Shown one piece after another: positions 25,701 through 34,088 of a stretch of DNA of 64,000 bases. The stretch is from Micromonospora sp. WMMD1120 (GTDB taxonomy: Bacteria; Actinomycetota; Actinomycetes; Mycobacteriales; Micromonosporaceae): assembly GCF_029626235.1 (NCBI RefSeq), contig NZ_JARUBO010000005.1, positions 4,746,001 to 4,810,000 on the forward strand, in the 5' to 3' direction. Under the pieces are notes generated by a model. It was not told where the DNA came from. It saw only the letters and a program-made list of their open reading frames with translations, and did no database searches. A program made the translations under genes and the position numbers. Position 1 is the first letter of the stretch. The number at the start of each line of letters is the position of its first letter.

Positions 25701-25718
25701 GGTACAGCCTGCTGTACC
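25701..25718. promoter_or_regulatory. Palindrome GGTACAG-CCTG-CTGTACC in the divergent promoter region
   Basis: Perfect 7-bp inverted repeat 64 bp upstream of the kinase start and 88 bp upstream of the divergent small membrane protein. A degenerate copy lies before the ABC transporter genes. It probably is a response regulator binding site; which protein binds is inference. Confidence 0.5.
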
Positions 25719-25805
25719 GCGACTGTCGAGCTGAGGGGATCGTCGTCGCGGTGGCGTCTGCCTAGCGTTGACGGGGTCGAGGAACGTTCGCCGAGGGAGG
25801 CAGAC

Positions 25806-26051
25806 ATGACCGATCCGTACCGCATCACCGAGGCTCCGGCCACCGCGCCCGAGAAGCCGGGCGGTCTGCTCCGCCCGCTGCTGTGGCTGGTGCTCATCGT
25901 CACCGCGGCAGCCAACATGGTGCTGTCGGCAGCACTGGACGACCCGTGGCTCAGCTCCGCCTTCGGCCTGGTGGCGGTCCTCTGCGCGGTCGCGCTGATA
26001 GTGCACCACCGGCGTAACCGCGTGCCGGGGTCGGGAGCCGCCGGTTCCTGA
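25806..26051 (+). CDS. Small two-helix membrane protein
   Basis: 81-residue protein of unknown function. It has a polar N-terminus, then two hydrophobic helices (LLWLVLIVTAAANMVLSAAL and SSAFGLVAVLCAVALIVHH) and a short Arg-rich tail. GGGAGG lies just before the ATG. It is divergent from the histidine kinase across a 168-bp gap with a palindrome, so it may be co-regulated with the kinase/transporter unit and act as an accessory or sensor-modulating protein. That role is inference. Confidence 0.8.
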   Translation: MTDPYRITEAPATAPEKPGGLLRPLLWLVLIVTAAANMVLSAALDDPWLSSAFGLVAVLCAVALIVHHRRNRVPGSGAAGS

Positions 26052-26080
26052 CGCCGGCGGCGCGACGTGCGCGAGAGCGC

Positions 26081-26112
26081 GGGGTCCGGGGTGCCACGAC
26101 GCCCCGGACCCC
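26081..26112. terminator. Bidirectional terminator hairpin
   Basis: 11-bp stem GGGGTCCGGGG/CCCCGGACCCC (26081-26091, 26102-26112) between the convergent small membrane protein and cellulase genes. Confidence 0.75.
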
Positions 26113-26143
26113 TCCGATCCGCCCCGCCGGTGTCTGTTTCAGA

Positions 26144-28414
26144 TCACCCGCACCGTTGGCCGTTCAGGGTGAACGCGGTGGGTGCCGGGTTGGTGCCGCT
26201 CCACGTGCCGTTGAAGCCGATGCTGGTGGACGCGCCGGGCGCGAGTCTGCCGTTCCAGCTCATGCTGTCCGCGGTCACGCTCGTGCCGTTCTGTTTCCAG
26301 GTGGCCGACCAGCCCTGGCTGACCTTCTGGCCGGCGGTGGGGAAGTCGAAGGCGAGTGTCCAGCCGTCGATCGCCGTGGCGCCGGTGTTCTTGATCGTCA
26401 CGGTCGCGGTGAAGCCGCCCGGCCAGCTGTTAGCCGCGTAGCCGACGGCGCAGCCGCCGGTCGGTGCGGTGGGCGCGGTCCGCACCGTCAGGCCGGGCGA
26501 GGCCGCCGAGACGTTGCCCGCCGCGTCGCGGGCGGTCACCACGAAGGTGTACGACGTGTCCGGCGTCAACCCCGTGACGGTGTACGCGGTGCCGGTGGCG
26601 CTGCCCACCTTCACGGTGCCGCTGGCGTCGACCCGGTGCACGTCGTACCCGGTGACGGCGGTGTCGTCGGTGGACGGCGTCCAGGTCAGCGCGACGCTGT
26701 CGCTGGTGGTCGTGCCGGCGGCCGGTGTGCCCGGGGTGGTCGGGGCCTCGGTGTCGCCGGGCGTGGTGTCGCGCGGCAGCACCAGGTGGGTGATCGAGTT
26801 CGCCGGGAAGGTGGTGGTCAGGCCGCTGGCGGTCACCGGCTGGTCGGCCTCCCGGACGACGCGGGTGAGGTCCGCCGCGCTGTACCGGTAGACCTGGGCG
26901 GTGCTGGCCGAGGCGCCGGTGAGGGCGACCGGGCTGGTCAGATCCTCACCGGTCTTGTTGACGACGACCACGGTGAGCGCCTTGTCGGCGCTCCGCTCGG
27001 CCGCGTACACCGCGAGTTTGCCCTGGTCGGCGCTGCTTGCCCGGACGGAGGTCTCGCCGAACGCGCCGCCCGCGCCGTCGTAGTTGCGGTAGATCCGGAA
27101 CGCGTTGGACACCGGCTGGTCGGCCGTCGGCGCGGTCCACAGGGCGGCCAGGTCGAGCCCTTCGCGGCCGAAGATGCCGAGGACGTCCGCCTGGGTGAGC
27201 GCGCCGTTGAGCGACCCGAAGCCGCCCCAGTTGTACTCGGTCATCGCGATCTTCGTGCCCGGGTAGTGCTGGTCCACCAGCTCGCGCAGGCGCGGAATGT
27301 AGCGGACCGGCTGGTTGATCCAGCTCTCGTCCACGTAGGTCGGGTCCCAGAGCTGGCGGGTCGAGCGCAGCCGCAGCGCCTGGGTGTTGGCGTCGCCGGC
27401 CGCGTCGCCGAGCACGCCGGACTGCTGTGGGTAGAGGTGGACGTCGAAGTAGTCGAGGATGCGGGTGCCGTGCTGCTGCTCGTACTCGCGCATCCGGTCG
27501 AGGTACCACGGGCCGAGGTCCTGGCCGCCGTGCGCGGCCTTGTCCGGGGGGTTCGACCAGCAGCCGGTGCGCGAGCAGGTGTCCTGGTCGAGGCCCGAAT
27601 AGAAGATCGAGTTCAGGCCCCAGCCGACCGGACCGAGCGTCTTCGCGCCGGGGTCGGCGGCCTTGATCGCGGCGGCGTACTCGTAGGTGCGGTCGCGTAG
27701 CTCGTCGTAGCCCAGCCCGGTCGGGCGGACGTCGCGGTGGGTGGAGTGCCACAGGTCCGGTTCGTTGTCCAGGTTGTAGAACTGCACTCCGCCGTCGGCG
27801 GCGGCGCCGAACCGCGACTTGAGGTGGTTGACGAAGTCGGTGGCGTACTCCGGACCGACGGCGACGCTGGTGTCCGTCGGGTCGTTGCCGGTGACCAGCG
27901 ACCCGTCCGGCTTCTTGCCGTTGCCGCAGTCCGGCGCCCATTGGTCGGTGGACTCCTGCGGGCCGTACTTGGCCACGCTGAAGCCACACGCCCGCGACCG
28001 GTCCTTGGCGATCCAGCCGAGCATCGGCATCGTCATGACCGTGGCGGCCCCGATGGCCTTGTTCTGCTGCACGAACCGGTCGCTCTCGGAGCCCGCAGGG
28101 AGGTCGTCGGGGTTCGGGTTCTCGTTGGGGATGTTCTCGAAGTACCAGTCCGCCGCGCGGTTGGTGGTGTCGGCACGGAAGTTGTAGCGGGTGGTGGCGT
28201 TGCCGCCGTAGCGGTGCACCGGCAGCCGCAGGTCGCGGGCGAGCGCCTCGTCGGCGAAGTTCATGCCGTAGATGTACGGACTGATCTGGTGCCGGGCGGC
28301 GGTGGTGTCGACGGCCAGCGCGGGACCGGGCGCGGCCAGGGCGGGCTGCGGCAGGGCCAGACCGCCGAGAGCCGTGGCGAGCACGACGGGGAGTAGAGCG
28401 GTGGTGGTTCGCAC
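26144..28414 (-). CDS. Secreted GH44 endoglucanase/xyloglucanase with FN3 and CBM2
   Basis: 756-residue modular glycoside hydrolase. It begins with a signal peptide ending near LALPQPALAA. The GH44 catalytic domain runs to about residue 520, with the acid/base Glu in YNLDNEPDLW and the nucleophile Glu in MTEYNWGG. A fibronectin III domain follows (DSVALTWTPSTDDTAVTGYD), then a C-terminal CBM2 cellulose-binding module with its terminal Cys pair (GGCAVGY to GQRCG) and exposed Trp residues. GH44 enzymes cut beta-1,4-glucans and xyloglucan. The GTG at 28414 is preferred because AAGGA lies 6 nt upstream; an ATG at 28420 abuts that site. A CebR-like operator lies 31-44 bp before the start. Confidence 0.93.
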   Translation of the reverse strand: MRTTTALLPVVLATALGGLALPQPALAAPGPALAVDTTAARHQISPYIYGMNFADEALARDLRLPVHRYGGNATTRYNFRADTTNRAADWYFENIPNENPNPDDLPAGSESDRFVQQNKAIGAATVMTMPMLGWIAKDRSRACGFSVAKYGPQESTDQWAPDCGNGKKPDGSLVTGNDPTDTSVAVGPEYATDFVNHLKSRFGAAADGGVQFYNLDNEPDLWHSTHRDVRPTGLGYDELRDRTYEYAAAIKAADPGAKTLGPVGWGLNSIFYSGLDQDTCSRTGCWSNPPDKAAHGGQDLGPWYLDRMREYEQQHGTRILDYFDVHLYPQQSGVLGDAAGDANTQALRLRSTRQLWDPTYVDESWINQPVRYIPRLRELVDQHYPGTKIAMTEYNWGGFGSLNGALTQADVLGIFGREGLDLAALWTAPTADQPVSNAFRIYRNYDGAGGAFGETSVRASSADQGKLAVYAAERSADKALTVVVVNKTGEDLTSPVALTGASASTAQVYRYSAADLTRVVREADQPVTASGLTTTFPANSITHLVLPRDTTPGDTEAPTTPGTPAAGTTTSDSVALTWTPSTDDTAVTGYDVHRVDASGTVKVGSATGTAYTVTGLTPDTSYTFVVTARDAAGNVSAASPGLTVRTAPTAPTGGCAVGYAANSWPGGFTATVTIKNTGATAIDGWTLAFDFPTAGQKVSQGWSATWKQNGTSVTADSMSWNGRLAPGASTSIGFNGTWSGTNPAPTAFTLNGQRCG

Positions 28415-28444
28415 GAGCATTCCTTTCGGATAGAAGCTCGACGA

Positions 28445-28458
28445 TGGGAGCGCTTCCA
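28445..28458. promoter_or_regulatory. CebR-like operator
   Basis: TGGGAGCGCTTCCA differs at one base from the perfect palindrome TGGGAGCGCTCCCA recognised by the cellobiose-responsive LacI-family repressor CebR in actinomycetes. It sits in the 70-bp gap before the GH44 gene, so cellulase expression is probably induced by cello-oligosaccharides. Confidence 0.8.
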
Positions 28459-28484
28459 CAGCGTTCCGCTTTCCGGCCGCCGCG

Positions 28485-31400
28485 TCAACGCCGGGCGGCG
28501 CCTCCGGCGACCCGGGACAGGAGCAGGCCACCGGCGGCGAGGGCGGTCCCGGCGGCGGCGGCGTACGCAGGGAGCTGGGCGGGGATGCCCAGGTGGACCG
28601 TGATGCCGAGGATCCGGGACAGGCCCCAAGGCAGCAGCGCGAGCTGGTCGTTCCACACCGTCAGCGCGCGTTCCAGGCCCACCGCCGAGACCACCGCGGA
28701 CAGCACGCCGAGGGGCACGCCGACGGCGGTGAGGGTCAGCCCGACGGCGCTTCGACGGCGCAGGCCGTACCGGTCCCGCAGGACCACGGCGGTGACCACG
28801 AACAGCCAGCAGAACGCCGCGAAGGCGACGGTGACGTACGCCGCGCGCGGACTCGGCGCGGTCCAGAAGGCGAACCAGTAGCCGCCCGGCCCGCTCCAGG
28901 CAAGCGCCGCCAGCAGCAGCACGCTGCGCAGCAGCGCGACCCCACCGACGACGGCCCACAGGTGGAACGGCTCCCGGCGGCCGACGACCAGGCGTACGAC
29001 GAGGGCGAACAGCGCCCACCCACCGAGGGTGACCAGCAGGTGCGCCGGAGCGGCGAACCAGGTCAGCACGAGGCGGCTCGCCACCAGCGCCACGGTCGGG
29101 ACCAGCCACACCAACACCCGGTCCGTCCGTGTCGGGGGCGCCGGCAGGGTGGCGACCCGCCACGGCCGGAGCGCGCCGAGCAGCAACCCACGGGCGGCGG
29201 CCGCGCCGAATCCGCGCCTGCGCAGGCCGAGCAGCGCCACCAGCAGGATCGCCCCGAGCGTCGCCCGCGCCGCCCAGGCCATCGCCGGGTCCCGGTCGGC
29301 GCGGCGCGCCCCGAGGTCGGCGGCGGTGAAGTTGTACGCCGGCAGGTCCAGGTCGCCGCCGTAGCGCTGCCGGTGGACGTCGCGCGCGTGGTGGTAGGAC
29401 GCGGTGGCCGCCCGCCAGTCGTGACGGGCGGCCGGTGAGCCGGTGTCCAGCCACTGCGTGTGCCGCAGCACCATGGTCCGGTACGCGCTCAGCGTCTCGA
29501 ACAGGTTGACCTGGTAGTCGAGGGTCGCGGTGAAGCGCGTGCGCAGCTCGGCGTCGCGCCAGGTCGCCGGCTCGGTCGCGGTGACGAGGTCGCGCATGCG
29601 CCGGGCCAGCGCGACGGCCTCCTCGCCCTCCTCGATCGCCGCGTCGACACGGTCGCCGGTCACCGCGTAGATGCTGCCCAGCGCGGCGGAGTCACCGGTC
29701 AGGATGTCCCACTCGAAGATCCACATCATCGGCGGCGGTTCCAGCCCGAGAGCCCGCACGGACCGGTCGGCGTACGGTCCGACGTAGAGTCCCTTGCTCA
29801 CCGCCTGCCGGGACAGCGCCATGGCCTGCCCGATCGCGGCGACGGTGGCCGGGTCGTCGGAGAAGGTGCGGTACGCCCAGTCCGCCGTGATCCGCGCCGG
29901 GTCGACGTCCGGGTCCCAGGCCAGGCGGCCGACGGCGTACGTGTTGAGGTCGTAGAGCTGCCAGAACCCGGCGCGCAGGTACAGCGACATCGGTCCGGCG
30001 CGCAGTGGCCCGCCGTCCTGGGTCCAGTTCCAGACGCCCTCGACGTTGGGGTTGGCGGCGAGGAAGGCGCGCAGCGCCTGGCGGTGCAGCGGGCCGAGGT
30101 CGTTGGGGAGTGAGCCGAACGCCTCGAACTCGCGCCGCGCCTGGAACTCGACGATGCGGCGGTGCCCGCCGCCCAGCAGCGTGGTGTTCAGCGGTAGGTG
30201 GCTGTAGAAGTCGCCGAGTGTGTACTTCGTGGACACGATCAGGTGCCTGTCGTCGAGCCCGCCGAGGACCTGCGCGTACGACAGCGGGTTGGTGTGCAGG
30301 TCGCCGACGGCGCCGACGCCCACCGTCCAGGTACGGAAGATGATCTCTTTCCCGGCGGGGCCGGCGGTGTCCAGCAACGCCCGCAGCATCGCCCGCACCG
30401 AGGCTTCCGTGGTGACGGCGAGCTTCGAGGAGTAGTCCCAGCCGGCGCCGGCGTACACCGCGCCGCCCTCGCCGACGCGGACCATCAGGCCGTCGACGAA
30501 CGGCATGCTCTCGAACAGCTCGGCCAGACCGGCCTGGTAGACCGCCCACAATCGAGGGTCGGACGTGTCGAGACCCCCTACGGTCCGCGTCAGGTAGTCC
30601 TCCAGCGGGGGCGACACCGCGAGCATGTCGGTCAGCAGGAAGACGCGTACGCCCATCTCCTCGGCGTACCGGAAGACCGGGCCGAACGCCGCGACCATCG
30701 CCCGTGCCCGGTCCACGTGCGGGTCGCCGGGCGGGTAGACGGCGCGGCCGTCGCCGACCGACGCGAAGGTGACGTACTCCAGGAAGCCGGGTACCACGAT
30801 CCCGTTGAATCCCTGGGCCACCGAGTGGTCGACGAACTGCCGGAACTGCGCGTCGAGGCGGGCCACCGCGGCGGCGTCCACCCACGGGGCGCGGGGCAGC
30901 ACCGCCGGCTGGACGATGTCGGTGTTGAGGCCGTAGTCGTCGCCGGCGGCGAAGACGGCCGGGTCGGGTTCGCGCCCCACCGAGCCCGCGTCGGTCAGCC
31001 GTAGACCGAGCCGGGGGGTGATCACCCGACCCGCGTCCGCCGCCGGAAGGATCTCGGCGCCGGAGCGGATCCGGTCGGCCAGCCGGTACAGGCCGGCCGC
31101 CACGCCCGCGACGTCGCCACCCTGGACGGTCAGTTCGCTACCGCGCACGTCGAGCCGGTACGACTCGGCTGGTCCGCCGAGTGCTGCCGGTACGTCGGCC
31201 CGCAGCGTGCGTACCGTCGAGAGGTTCGGAGCCGCGCCGGTGGTCGGCGCTGTCAGCGCGGACTCGGCCGGCGCGGACGGGGTGAGCGCCGGCCGGGGCA
31301 GGCCACGGGAGGCGACCGCGTCGGCGACGGCGGTCGCGGCCTTCCTGACCCGCGGCTCGTCGGGCACGACGAGGGACGCCAACGGTGGGACCGGGGCGGG

Positions 31401-31568
31401 GGTCCGCGCGGGCGCGGCGACCGCGTCCTCGCGTGGCACCGCGGCGGGGCTGTGGCTCAGTCCCAGCGTGTCGCCGACTGTCCAGGCCGTGGCCGCGCCG
31501 AGCGCCACCAGGACCGCCGCGGCGATGAGCAGCGGGTACGGCCTGCGGGCCGCAACAACGTGAGCCAC
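28485..31568 (-). CDS. Membrane-anchored GH67-like glycoside hydrolase, multi-TM C-terminus
   Basis: 1027-residue protein. An N-terminal membrane anchor (LLIAAAVLVALGAATAW) comes first, then an alpha/beta region typical of the extra domain preceding GH20/GH67-type barrels (YRLDVRGSELTVQGGDVAGV). An approximately 450-residue TIM-barrel-like domain follows (FNGIVVPGFLEYV, FLLTDMLAVSP, VEGVWNWTQDGGPL), most like alpha-glucuronidase family members. The C-terminal 280 residues hold about seven membrane helices. I assign the GH67-like fold tentatively; catalytic Glu/Asp were not verified. The gene lies 70 bp upstream of the GH44 gene on the same strand, suggesting a role in plant-polysaccharide breakdown. 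The unusual feature is the enzyme-like domain fused to a polytopic membrane domain. Confidence 0.75.
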   Translation of the reverse strand: MAHVVAARRPYPLLIAAAVLVALGAATAWTVGDTLGLSHSPAAVPREDAVAAPARTPAPVPPLASLVVPDEPRVRKAATAVADAVASRGLPRPALTPSAPAESALTAPTTGAAPNLSTVRTLRADVPAALGGPAESYRLDVRGSELTVQGGDVAGVAAGLYRLADRIRSGAEILPAADAGRVITPRLGLRLTDAGSVGREPDPAVFAAGDDYGLNTDIVQPAVLPRAPWVDAAAVARLDAQFRQFVDHSVAQGFNGIVVPGFLEYVTFASVGDGRAVYPPGDPHVDRARAMVAAFGPVFRYAEEMGVRVFLLTDMLAVSPPLEDYLTRTVGGLDTSDPRLWAVYQAGLAELFESMPFVDGLMVRVGEGGAVYAGAGWDYSSKLAVTTEASVRAMLRALLDTAGPAGKEIIFRTWTVGVGAVGDLHTNPLSYAQVLGGLDDRHLIVSTKYTLGDFYSHLPLNTTLLGGGHRRIVEFQARREFEAFGSLPNDLGPLHRQALRAFLAANPNVEGVWNWTQDGGPLRAGPMSLYLRAGFWQLYDLNTYAVGRLAWDPDVDPARITADWAYRTFSDDPATVAAIGQAMALSRQAVSKGLYVGPYADRSVRALGLEPPPMMWIFEWDILTGDSAALGSIYAVTGDRVDAAIEEGEEAVALARRMRDLVTATEPATWRDAELRTRFTATLDYQVNLFETLSAYRTMVLRHTQWLDTGSPAARHDWRAATASYHHARDVHRQRYGGDLDLPAYNFTAADLGARRADRDPAMAWAARATLGAILLVALLGLRRRGFGAAAARGLLLGALRPWRVATLPAPPTRTDRVLVWLVPTVALVASRLVLTWFAAPAHLLVTLGGWALFALVVRLVVGRREPFHLWAVVGGVALLRSVLLLAALAWSGPGGYWFAFWTAPSPRAAYVTVAFAAFCWLFVVTAVVLRDRYGLRRRSAVGLTLTAVGVPLGVLSAVVSAVGLERALTVWNDQLALLPWGLSRILGITVHLGIPAQLPAYAAAAGTALAAGGLLLSRVAGGAARR

Positions 31569-31683
31569 GCTCGCATGGTAGCGGCCGCACCGGCCGCTGT
31601 CCCTCGTCTGGGCTGGTCAGCGTGGGTGGCGATCGGCCGGTGCCTATCTACGTCAATTCGTGGTAACCCCGGCCCGACATCGG

Positions 31684-32367
31684 TTATCCGGCAACTCGAC
31701 TCACCGCTGCGCCTTCGTTCGTGCGGAGGTCGCGCGGCACACGTAGGACCGCGAGACGATCGCGGGTGATCTGGACGGCGTCGTCGATCAGCGAGAGACG
31801 TGACCCAGTCTCCATTGCCACGCTAACGAGGCCCACGATGCCGCACAGGAGGAACCTCGCTTCGACAGTTGGGTCGGTCACTGGTGAGATGAGGTGCTTG
31901 AGCCGGGCCTCTTCGAGGTAGTCGGTGAGCCTGGCATGCCACCCGGACAAGCGGCCGCTGAAGCCCTTGTGGCCGGAGAACTGCTCGCCGAGTTTGATCG
32001 CCGCCCGAGCCAGGGGGCTGTAGAGCACGTTTGTGGTCACATGCTCGGCAACCCACAGGATCGCGTCGAGCGGGTCGTCGACGCGACGCCGGGTCCCCAT
32101 GAAGACGCCCCCGGGATACGCGAGATCCATTACCGCGGACGCCAACGTCTGTTTGGTGGGGAAGTAGTAGGTGACCAGCGATTTCGAGGTGCCAGCCAGC
32201 TCTGCGATGTGTTTGATGCTCGCCTGCTCGTATCCTGCCTCGTCGAAAGCGCGAACCGCGGCCTCGAGGATCTCGGGTGCGGCGTTGTCCTCGCGATCGT
32301 CACGCAGACTTACCTCGACCGCTCGTAAAGCAGTATGCCTGGGTAAACCACTTTCGGTGATGCCCAT
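31684..32367 (-). CDS. TetR-family transcriptional regulator
   Basis: 227-residue regulator. The N-terminal TetR helix-turn-helix reads ILEAAVRAFDEAGYEQASIK, then HIAELAGTSKSLVTYYFPTK. A helical ligand-binding domain follows. The ATG at 32367 was chosen over a TTG at 32409; its Shine-Dalgarno (GGGGAGG) is rather far, about 12 nt. Third-position GC is lower than in neighbouring genes, and the same holds for 32763-33793, hinting that this small island is accessory DNA. The target is unknown; the divergent secreted protein gene at 32763 is a candidate. The 395-bp gap 32368-32762 shows no other gene or clear structure. Confidence 0.88.
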   Translation of the reverse strand: MGITESGLPRHTALRAVEVSLRDDREDNAAPEILEAAVRAFDEAGYEQASIKHIAELAGTSKSLVTYYFPTKQTLASAVMDLAYPGGVFMGTRRRVDDPLDAILWVAEHVTTNVLYSPLARAAIKLGEQFSGHKGFSGRLSGWHARLTDYLEEARLKHLISPVTDPTVEARFLLCGIVGLVSVAMETGSRLSLIDDAVQITRDRLAVLRVPRDLRTNEGAAVSRVAG

Positions 32368-32762
32368 GAGTCTTCTGATCCTCCCCGACGGAACGAAGTG
32401 CAGGGACAACTCACACGTCCAGCGACGACTTCTCGGTCGATGGACGTGGATATGAAGATCCTAGACCCTGGACGGGTGGTCAGGGCAACACCCGCCATTC
32501 CGGACGGTCGAGCGTGGAGCCCGGAGGGAGTCGGCAGGATGGGTTTACTCGATCTCCGCGCCACGTTCCGGGTTTTTCTCACCGGTCGCCAGGCCGCTAC
32601 CTCAGCCGTTTCATCAGTGGCTCGTTCGGTGCGGTGCACTCAGCCGGCGCTGGACGTCCTCCCGGGGCAGAGAGAAATTGCCGTGTTCCCTGGTCGCCCG
32701 TCCAGCAAATAGCTTCCGAGCAATGCGGCAACGATGTCGCGTCTCGACGAAGGGAAGCATCA

Positions 32763-33233
32763 ATGAGAAGGCTCATGACGACCCTGGCCGCGTTGATTGT
32801 CGCTGCGGGGGTCGCCGTCGCACCCCAGACGGCCAGTGCCGCGACCGTGGCGCCGGCCGCCAGCACCACCAAAGAGCACCGGGCGACCACCGACGTGCCG
32901 CCGATCCCGCTCGCGCCGACAGCACTCGACACCGGCGAATACGACTACTTCTGTCTGGGCGCCGATGGCAGCGGCTTCTGGCTCAGTCAGGGGGAGCCGA
33001 CCACCAACTGTCACGGTAGCTACCTGTTGAAGTACATCGACGGAAATCAGGTGGGCAGCTATAACCTGGCCTACGGCGGAGGGGCCGCGCAGACGCCCCC
33101 GTGGAACACCGGATGCGTCCTGGCGCTCGCCAGCGGGGTCGCGCTTTTCATCTTCCCCCCGAGTGGAGCCACGGCGTGGGTCGTGCAGGGTGCTCTGGCT
33201 GGGGCAGGCCTTCTCGTCTCATGCGTGGTTTAG
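32763..33233 (+). CDS. Small secreted protein with a cysteine-bounded hydrophobic C-terminus
   Basis: 156-residue protein, family not recognised. Signal peptide at residues 1-26 (cleavage near ASAA). The mature part has Cys64, Cys83, Cys118 and Cys154. Residues 118-156 are a hydrophobic hairpin-like segment: CVLALASGVALFIFPP, a short turn, then a second hydrophobic run ending SCVV. Two cysteines bounding a hydrophobic hairpin behind a soluble pro-region recalls SDP-type toxins and other membrane-active bacteriocins. A four-helix membrane protein gene follows on the opposite strand and could be immunity. These functional ideas are inference. GAAGGGAAG precedes the ATG. Confidence 0.75.
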   Translation: MRRLMTTLAALIVAAGVAVAPQTASAATVAPAASTTKEHRATTDVPPIPLAPTALDTGEYDYFCLGADGSGFWLSQGEPTTNCHGSYLLKYIDGNQVGSYNLAYGGGAAQTPPWNTGCVLALASGVALFIFPPSGATAWVVQGALAGAGLLVSCVV

Positions 33234-33361
33234 TGCGCTGACCAGAACGTGATGGTGCGGGTCAGGCTGCCACTCGTACGGCTGTCTGGCCCCACTGTCG
33301 TCGGCGTTCGGAATCGAGCGGTACGGCGGCCGCCAGATGGGACATCAGCCAGCGACGAGCG

Positions 33362-33793
33362 TTATCCTCTGATCGCGGCTCGCCCGGTCTGCGCCACCCA
33401 TGTCCCGGCGAGGGTGACCACAAAGACGAGCGCAGCAAGCGCCCAGGCGAGCCAGGAAGGACCGTCGGGGCGTACCACGGTCCATGCAACGGCCAAGGAC
33501 CCGATCAGCACCACCGACAGGGCCACCAGATAACCGACGCCTGCAACGCTGGCCGGAATGGGCAGTTGACTCCCCGTGTGCTTCGCCGCGATACGGCTGG
33601 TCAGCCCCACGCACAGGGCTGCGGCGACCAGAAAAATGCCCGCGAGTTGCTGGGACAGAAGCCCACTTGCCACGATTGTGGAGCCTGCGACCATTCCGGT
33701 TATCGCATAGAACCACCAGGGTGTGACTGCGTGGTGGTCAGTCTTATTCGACCGGGCAAACGATTCTTGTTCTTCTGCTGAGGCCCGTCCCAT
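33362..33793 (-). CDS. Four-helix integral membrane protein
   Basis: 143-residue protein, family not recognised. A short charged N-terminus (MGRASAEEQESFARSNKTD) precedes four hydrophobic helices: WWFYAITGMVAGSTIVAS, LAGIFLVAAALCVGL, GYLVALSVVLIGSLAVAWTV and WLAWALAALVFVVTLAGTWV. It is convergent with the small secreted protein gene, 128 bp away. It could be an immunity-type protein for that product, or unrelated. The start at 33793 has no strong Shine-Dalgarno; in-frame upstream sequence to 33904 looks non-coding. Confidence 0.65.
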   Translation of the reverse strand: MGRASAEEQESFARSNKTDHHAVTPWWFYAITGMVAGSTIVASGLLSQQLAGIFLVAAALCVGLTSRIAAKHTGSQLPIPASVAGVGYLVALSVVLIGSLAVAWTVVRPDGPSWLAWALAALVFVVTLAGTWVAQTGRAAIRG

Positions 33794-33893
33794 AACGCAA
33801 GTCAACACCTGGCCCCATGCGGTGTCAAGCGGACCGGACGGCCACCGAGTGCAGCTTCGCAAGCCACGCGACCGGCTTCCATTGTGGAGCGTC

Positions 33894-34061
33894 GTGGTTC
33901 TCACCGAGTTCGGAGCCGAGGCGGTTGAGCGCCGCCGCGAGATGGTGTTGCTTCACCTCCTCGGCGTCACGCGCCGACAGATTCGCGCGATCATCCAGCG
34001 TCAGCAGCCGGCCATCCGTTTACGACATCAGCTCCACAGGCCGGCGCACTCACACGTCTGA
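33894..34061 (+). pseudogene. Fragment of an FtsX-type permease
   Basis: The reading frame encodes AVERRREMVLLHLLGV, then TRRQIRAIIQRQQ, which closely matches the conserved permease segment RRRELASLQLVGVTRRQIRA of the ABC permease at 20426-22897. No membrane helices or ATPase partner surround it and a stop follows at 34059. It therefore looks like a relic of a lost ABC transporter. The rest of the 33794-34088 gap shows nothing recognisable. Confidence 0.45.
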
Positions 34062-34088
34062 CCTCTGGCCCACCGAGAGCAGGTGGCG

